From NCBI GenBank assembly GCA_037893245.1, contig JBAIAA010000019.1, positions 1-64,000 on the forward strand: a stretch of 64,000 nucleotides of DNA, given 5' to 3'. This stretch comes from Crossaster papposus. Its lineage: Eukaryota; Echinodermata; Asteroidea; Velatida; Solasteridae. Shown in pieces: positions 57,715-64,000 of the stretch (positions are counted from its first letter, which is position 1; each line of letters opens with the position of its first letter). The notes under the pieces are model-generated. The model was given only the letters and a program-made list of their open reading frames with translations. It ran no database searches and was not told the DNA's origin. The translations under genes were made by a program, and so were the position numbers.

Positions 57715-60238
57715 CTAGCCAAAGCCCGAGAGAGATGATTATTGATTGGCATTAATTGATACAGGCGCATACGACCACACAGATCTGCCATTCTCGAATG
57801 TCAACATTTTCTTATCAGCTTCCCGCCAAAACAAGACAAGCTTGCTAAACGCAAGGGCGACTTGAACATATTTATCAGGAAGTCCAAAGGTCCAACATTT
57901 TGATATGATAACGTGATCTCAGCGGATGATTTTGGTTGGAAATCAGCGCCATATTTCTACCAGTTAAGTGGTCTTTGCATTGTTTTAATTCGCACCCGTG
58001 ACATACAAGACTCTATTGCCGATACGGAGGTTGAGATATAAAGGTGAGATTGGGTTCATAATTTGTGTAAGACAAACGCATTCTTGTAGGTTTTGGTGAT
58101 ACTAAATGTTACTTGCCACGCCTATAGTCATTGGAGGCTGTTGTTCCCATTGGAATTAAGTGCTGCGTCATACGTGCACACAAACACGTCTGGTTTGGTG
58201 TCGTGTACAGCCAGTCCGCAGTGCACGCGAAAGTGCTTCCTTTTCTTTGCAACGTATTCATAAAATCCCGTGCGTGACCTCGCCTTGCATATTTAATGAG
58301 CTGGAATAACCTGTGGAATGTGTGAAAATACTCGGCTTTTTTGGCATGTATGATCACTTTGTTGATATAAAAATCACAGATGAAGTGTATATCTTTCAAA
58401 CTGTTGAAGTTTGAATAAGATTTTGTATCGATTAAAAGGAGAAATTTTGGGACGTATTTTGGTTCAAAAAAGAAAATAATCGCGATAGAAAATACGTTAA
58501 AATCTCTCTTTTTTGTGTGTGCCCACAGCCCAAATTTTCACTAGACAAACAGGTTACTTCATATTCTACATGAAAATGTACCTTTATACTCAAAATGTTG
58601 TCTAGCTGGGTCAGGGCGCAAGGTTTCCGCCACAAACTACCGGCAGACTGAAACGGTACAACCGCCACCTTTGCACATGTATTTCTAGGCTTGTGATTGG
58701 TGGATGGCGAGTATTGCACATACCCGGATGTACTTGTAAACAATTATGGGGCATACATGTACATGTGTAAACGTACACGTACATGTACATATGCATAGCG
58801 CATGCGCAAATGTGGAAACCCCATTTAAAATCCGCCGAAAAAGCGAAATCTCGCTCGGAATAAGTGGCTCAAGAAAACAAACTCGATGTCGCCACAAGCT
58901 AAACTTTGTACCATACGAAAGATCATCGCTTTTTCTGTCGATTTGCAGTGGTCTTTTTCTGTAATATTTTCTAGCTGGGTCAGGGCGCAGCAAATAAAAT
59001 CACAACTCAAACCGTCTACAAAATCATACCTCGACTTACAAGTTAAAAAAAACAGCAAAAAACCTTCTAAATCTTGACAAATTTTATATCATTCGACTCG
59101 GAAAAACGTGCACCGTCTACTTACCACGCCATCTTGGAAGCCCACTGCTTTTTTTAGAAGGTGTAGTTCGTTTCATGAGATCGTTCGAACTCCCGCAAAA
59201 ACGCGTGCAAATCTCGCGGCCGATTCGTGACGTAGGCCGTGCAAAGAAACTTCGGGATTTGACCTCATTATCGCGTGCACTGCGGACTGGCTGTGTACGT
59301 TTGTTCATTTTGTGACGGCGATGACGGGGTTGATAGAGGCAACACTAATTCATCGAACAATGTACTGGAATCGAAAAGCTGGAACTCATTATAGTTGCGC
59401 TCTGTAAGTGGAGAATCCATTCTAGCGTAGATTTAGGCTGAGCAAGTATCGAGGGTGTTTTTGGTTAAATCATTTTAGTCGTACACACGTTACCACCGCG
59501 ACTATTAGCCACCCGTACTCTATTTCAATACTTGATTTATTAGGGTAAAGTCCAGACCACATTGCACTTTAAAACAAAAAATTGCTTTGCGAATTTGCGA
59601 CAATTATTGTCTACTCGATGTTACGCAATGTTTGTTTACTGCCGGTCAAAATACCTGATGATATTGACGTCTTTATCGGTTTGTAATTTGCAATTCGATG
59701 CACCATCATTACAAATTATTGGAAATTTGCTACAAAATGTACGTTAGTGCTGCCGCCATTTTGTTTTGCCTGAGCTGGACAACTTCTCTTACGGCTACAT
59801 GTTTGTGACGTTGTAGCTGTAGCTGTAGCTATAGACGGCATTTCGGACAGCCTGACGCCTGTTGTGCTTCAGAAACATTCAATCGATTGATATGAACCCA
59901 CAAGTTCGACTTTTATTTTATTTTATTTTATTTGCTTCTCAGTGATTCGGAATTCGGAGGCGAAGCCGAAGACGATAAAGATTTTGAAAATACGTTATGA
60001 TGCAGCTGTGGCGAATGCGTTGTGAATTTGTTACCCTAAATACCGACTCGGTAAAAAGTATTGCGCATGCGTTGTGAACGTTCAACCAATAAAACGATAA
60101 CAGCACTGCATTTTATAGGAGGCCAAATTTCATGTGACACTCTGGAAAAGTGTTTCAGACCAGCCAGCCATGTCTTTATCATCCGTTTGATACCGGCCAT
60201 GTTGTAGCATTAATATACACTGACTTCTGTGCACAGTT
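57715..60238. repeat. ~1.9-kb unit, copy C (right three quarters, interrupted)
   Basis: Starts at CAAAGCCCGAGAGAGATGAT and runs to the end of the unit. Interrupted at 58207-59293 by a TIR element. Otherwise close to copy A. Confidence 0.85.
58207..59293. mobile_element. ~1.09-kb TIR element in copy C
   Basis: AGCCAGTCCGCAGTGCACGC / GCGTGCACTGCGGACTGGCT inverted ends. Flanked by GTGTAC on both sides, while sister copies A and B have the uninterrupted site (GTGTCGTGTACGTTTG in A). Interior has CTAGCTGGGTCAGGGCGCA twice (~58602, ~58972) and no long ORF; non-autonomous. Confidence 0.88.
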
Positions 60239-61098
60239 TGGGTTCATAGATGCTCAGAAACTCAATTGCCGACCAGCGTTAGAAATTATTACGAAAATAC
60301 AACTCTACTTGAAAATGTAAGCACACCAGGAGCCATGATTTTACAGGATGCTTCAGACTGCCATTACCTAACAGTCCAGAGTAAAGTGTTTTGTGATCAT
60401 TTAGTAGTTTATTTGTATGATGTTTGCAAATGTTGCATATTCCATATGTTGGTTATAGTCTACCATTGGTCAGTTATGCATTTTTATCGTATAAAACCGT
60501 GACAGCAGAATTCTCAAATTCTAAGGAATTGTACTTAACAACAAACCAGTCAAAGTTTTAGCTCTATGAATGCGTTAAACTTTTAAAAAATATGATATTC
60601 GAAGGTTGCGATTTTAAACATATTATGTTATTGACGTCACGATGACGTCATCTAGTATCAGATTACAAGCGACCAAATAGTTTCAGATTTCCAACCAAAG
60701 CCCGAGAGTGATGATTATTGATTGGCATTAATTGATACAGGCGCATACGGCCACACAGATCTGCCAACATTTCCCTATAGCTTCCCGCCAAAACAAGGCA
60801 AGCTTGCTGAACGCAAAGGCGACTTGATTATGTCTATCCAAGTGCTAAGGTACAACATTTTGATCTGATAACGTGGTCTCAGCGCAGCCGATAGCTTAAA
60901 TTTTGGTTCAAAAGCGGCGGCATAGGCTATTTCTACCAATTAATCTTTGCATTGTTTTAATGCACACTTGTGACACACAAGACTCGACATCTATTGCCGA
61001 TACGGTGGTTGAAATATAAAGGTGAGATTGGGTTCATAATTATTGTAAGACAAACGCATTCTTGTAGGTTTTGGTGATACTAAGGTTTAATTGCCACG
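60239..61098. repeat. ~1.9-kb unit, copy D (left half)
   Basis: Landmarks from GTTCATAGATGCTCAG to GTAGGTTTTGGTGATACTAA, then replaced by the 61101 duplication. Confidence 0.85.
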
Positions 61099-61100
61099 CC

Positions 61101-61492
61101 TAGTACCCTAATTGCACTGCTGCTTTGTTCGGGCCCCAGAATCTATACTAGAGTCTTAGATATGGGGAGATTCGAGAGAAGAAACCGGAGCCCGAACAAA
61201 CCAACATCGGGTGGTAAGGCGGTAGGGTGGTAAAAGAGGGGGGGAAAAAAAAAAGTGTAAATAACAGGTGTTGTCCCCTCGAGACTGGGCCCGGATTTAT
61301 TGAAGTACACCTATTGTTTCACTTATACCTACCGGCTACACCTTACCGTTCATCCTTGCCTCAACCAGACTTAACACTGATAGTATCTTATCTTGCGCCC
61401 TCACTCGCCGCAATGCAAATAGTACCCTAATTGCACTGCTGCTTTGTTCGGGCCCCAGAATCTATACTAGAGTCTTAGATATGGGGAGATTC
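61101..61492 (+). repeat. 73-bp direct duplication, 319 bp apart
   Basis: TAGTACCCTAATTGCACTGC, TGCTTTGTTCGGGCCCCAGA, ATCTATACTAGAGTCTTAGA and TATGGGGAGATTC occur identically at 61101-61173 and 61420-61492. Confidence 0.93.
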
Positions 61493-61539
61493 TTCGCTCC
61501 GAACCAGGACCGAAGCCTCACCCATTCCCACAATATCTC

Positions 61540-61890
61540 GCCCCAAATACCACCCATACCTCACCCATACCTCACCCATACCTCACCCATACCTCACCCG
61601 TACCACGACGCCCGTACCACGACGCCCGTACCACGACGCCCGTACCACGACGCCCGTACCACGACGCCCGTACCACGACGCCCGTACCACGACGCCCGTA
61701 CCACGACGCCCGTACCACGACGCCCGTACCACGACGCCCGTACCACGACGCAACGCGTCACGACGCAACGCGTCACGACGCACGACGCCGCCCGCATGAC
61801 GCCGTCCGCACAACGCCTCTCGCACGACGCCACCCGCAGGACGCCACCTGCGCAACGCCCCACGCAGAACGCCACACGCACGACGCCGCC
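61540..61890. repeat. GC-rich minisatellite (CCCGTACCACGACG, 14 bp)
   Basis: First four 10-bp CTCACCCATA units, then about eleven 14-bp units, then irregular CGCACGACGCC-type units to 61890. CpG-dense; open in several frames because of the repeat. Confidence 0.93.
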
Positions 61891-61902
61891 ATCCATCCGG
61901 TA

Positions 61903-62960
61903 AAGCGAAGAACTCCCCGCCTAACTGATGGCGTTTTGCCGTAAACGCTGACGTATTATTCGACAGACGCGGTGGAAATGCGTGCAATGAAAACCAACTT
62001 GAATTTGAAAGTCGCCCTTTGTCTACGGGGGCGGCGTAGCCATTCAGACTATCGATGCTAACCAGATCGGCGGAGGCAGGATCTGAAGGACCAGCCCCCG
62101 AGTTAGAATATCCGACATTTGCGAGTAGCGCGTTGCAGTTTGACACTGTATGTGGCCAGAGGGCGGATAGCCCTACATACCGAGGCATCAAAAGCCGAGA
62201 GTTATTAGGGCGCAGAATACTACCTAATGAGCGACAGATCGAACCATCCGGCGCAATTGCGACCTTCAAGATATCTTAAACATAAATGTACATTTGCCAT
62301 GCTCCACGGTGCCAAGGATCGTCAATGACGGGTATATTATTATGGGGTCTCGTGTCGTCACTCCTCGCTTAGAACTCCGCCTTCGCTTTCGGGAACATCC
62401 CGATAGACTTGCAGACGCCAAACGAGCACGGGAAGAAAAATAGCGCGGAACTGGGAACTACGTCCTGAATGAACCTGCAAGACCGCCCCATACCTTTAAC
62501 GGTGTTATCTAATTGATAAACTAATATTGCAGATGAGCTTCACAAGTCCGCAAATATGCGCAGAACAACAAAAAGGAGAAATGCTGCGTGTGGGACTTTT
62601 CTCGACGCCGAATTGCATACATAAAGCGTCTCGTTTCCTCAAATGTCCCCCTGTGGGTCAATGCCTACCGCAACTGCGTATAGTTAATATCTATTTTATT
62701 GTAATTATTGCCATTACCACTTGACTCAGGCACTTTTTCAAACACAACAGTTAACAATACGAAGAAAAGGTTGTTTCATTCTCGAGCAGGAAGACCATGT
62801 GACGTTAAATTACTATAGGGATACAGGGCTACTGGCCCACAATGCCCATGTATGTTTGAATGGATTCATCTATACGTTGGAAACGGGCAGTTTTGCAGAA
62901 CGGCTGCACCGATGGACAGTTGCTGACCCGTCGACACGCAATTTTCGCCAAGTTTAGCGG
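61903..62960. other. CpG-rich, repeat-free stretch unlike its surroundings
   Basis: No homopolymer runs, MITE termini or tandem units, near-even base composition and frequent CpG, in contrast to the AT-rich, CpG-poor neighbourhood. Open frames (e.g. minus 62269 down to ~61903, ~120 codons before the minisatellite) show no domain I know. Could be a CpG-island-type promoter region, an old exon cluster or foreign DNA. Confidence 0.45.
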
Positions 62961-63410
62961 CGACCGTGGAAACAACAACATCGCTTTTCACCATGGAAAC
63001 GGTTCTTAGAATCTGTGAAGAAAAAATGTGACTTCGACCAATCATTAAACCTCATTTAGGAAACAGAAAGCAAAAATAAAGAACACCGTTAAAAATCGTG
63101 TATAAATTAGGCCAAACTGGCTATGGCAACTACTTGCCGCTATCTCTTTTTCTTATAATTCTTTTGAGGTCTTTAGGCAAAAGTTCCGATCCCAATTATA
63201 AGACTTCTAAGAAGTGGAGTAAAGATGACCACAACAATAAAAAATAGACAAGGATTGGCCGAAACTTGTTTATGTTATTAAGGACGCCCTGCTGGTACAA
63301 ACAAATACCATTTAAACATTTTAGGAAATATCCTTTAATCCATAGTTTGTTTGTTTTGGTTTTTGGGCTGGCTTTTTTTTTTTTTTTTTTTTTTTCTCCT
63401 TTTCTTTTCG
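62961..63410. other. AT-rich sequence, nothing recognised
   Basis: Ends in a T-run of ~23 (63374-63396) that directly precedes the 88-bp satellite. Confidence 0.5.
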
Positions 63411-64000
63411 CAGAGGCTCGTCCTCTAATCTTAATCGGTTAGTTACATATCTAACACGCGTGGCCCGACCACTGCAGAACTTCTATTGTCACTCAAGCAG
63501 AGGTCCGCCCTCTGAACTTAATCAGTTACATTCAATTGTAACACGCAGGGCCTATCCACTGCGGAACTTCTATTTGTCTCAAATGCAGAGGCCCGTCCTC
63601 TGATCTTAATCATTTAAATTCAAAATTTAACACGCCGGGCCTATCCACTGCGAAACTTCTTTTGTCTCACATGCAAGGGCCCATCCTCTGATCTTAATTA
63701 GTCACATTCAAATTTAAAACGCAGGGCCTATCTACTGCGAAACTTCTTGTGTCTCTCATGCAGAGGCCCGTCCTCTGAACTTAATCAGTTAAATTCAAAA
63801 CTGTAAACGCAGGGCCTATCCACTGCGAAACTTCTTGTGTCTCTCATGCAGAGGCCCGTCCTCTGAACTTAATCAGTTAAATTCAAAACTGTAAACGCAG
63901 GGCCTATCCACTGCGAAACTTCTTGTGTCTCTCATGCAGAGGCCCGTCCTCTGAACTTAATCAGTTAAATTCAAAACTGTAAACGCAGGGCCTACCCACT
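63411..64000. repeat. 88-bp satellite, runs off the right edge
   Basis: Units start at 63411, 63499, 63585, 63673, 63760, 63848 and 63936: CAGAGGCCCGTCCTCTGAAC, TTAATCAGTTAAATTCAAAA, CTGTAAACGCAGGGCCTATC, CACTGCGAAACTTCTTGTGT, CTCTCATG. Left units are diverged; the last three are almost identical. Confidence 0.96.

Noticed and set aside
61481..61903. Open frames on both strands across the GC minisatellite
   Set aside because: Periodic 14-bp sequence without stops in several frames on both strands; no domain and no start context.
61583..62269. 228-codon minus-strand frame as a gene
   Set aside because: About half of it is minisatellite; the upstream ~120 codons show no recognisable domain, signal peptide or splice context.

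Overview
This is eukaryotic, AT-rich nuclear DNA from an animal with split genes (GT-AG introns) and a very heavy load of small mobile elements and tandem arrays. The gene families seen (a Rab11-FIP, a cadherin plus discoidin protein, an adhesion GPCR, a glutamate carboxypeptidase II), the Tx1/L1-like LINE, the tRNA-derived SINEs and the many short terminal-inverted-repeat (TIR) elements suggest a marine deuterostome invertebrate. An echinoderm is my guess, from texture only. Nothing looks bacterial or viral.

Layout: 1-4860 is the 3' part of an L1/Tx1-like LINE with an intact ORF2. 4861-5990 is a decaying ~142-bp tandem array. 6612-10702 (+) is the 3' part of a class I Rab11-FIP-like gene whose introns hold TIR elements and an ~81-bp array. 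11677-18194 (+) is a cadherin/discoidin gene with two frameshifts and an in-frame stop, probably a pseudogene; one intron holds a self-nested foldback transposon and another a 34-bp minisatellite with an internal inversion. 17656-17768 is an orphan piece resembling transmembrane segment 6 of an adhesion GPCR. 20895-23268 (-) holds remains of an adhesion GPCR (TM3-4 exon with a frameshift, and the TM7/tail exon), separated by a 144-bp array.

26192-53227 (-) is the main gene: a glutamate carboxypeptidase II (NAALADase/PSMA) homologue. I traced 17 exons with consistent phases, 2093 coding nt, every zinc ligand and the catalytic Glu. The final ~60 codons are not recognisable in the window. Its introns hold a 4.5-kb, 91-bp satellite with higher-order structure, several TIR families, SINEs and smaller arrays.

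53535-61098 is non-coding: four partial copies of a ~1.9-kb unit, one interrupted by a ~1.09-kb TIR element whose empty site is visible in the sister copies. 61101-61492 has a 73-bp direct duplication, 61597-61890 a GC-rich minisatellite, 61903-62960 an unusual CpG-rich stretch without repeats, and 63411-64000 an 88-bp satellite that runs off the right edge.

The most rewarding material is the transposon stratigraphy. Nested insertions and duplicated units let target-site duplications (TA, TTA/TAA, TTAA, GTGTAC) be read directly for at least five TIR families. The second theme is the contrast between an undamaged carboxypeptidase gene and decayed cadherin and GPCR genes in the same assembly. 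I did not find a coherent new multi-gene system.
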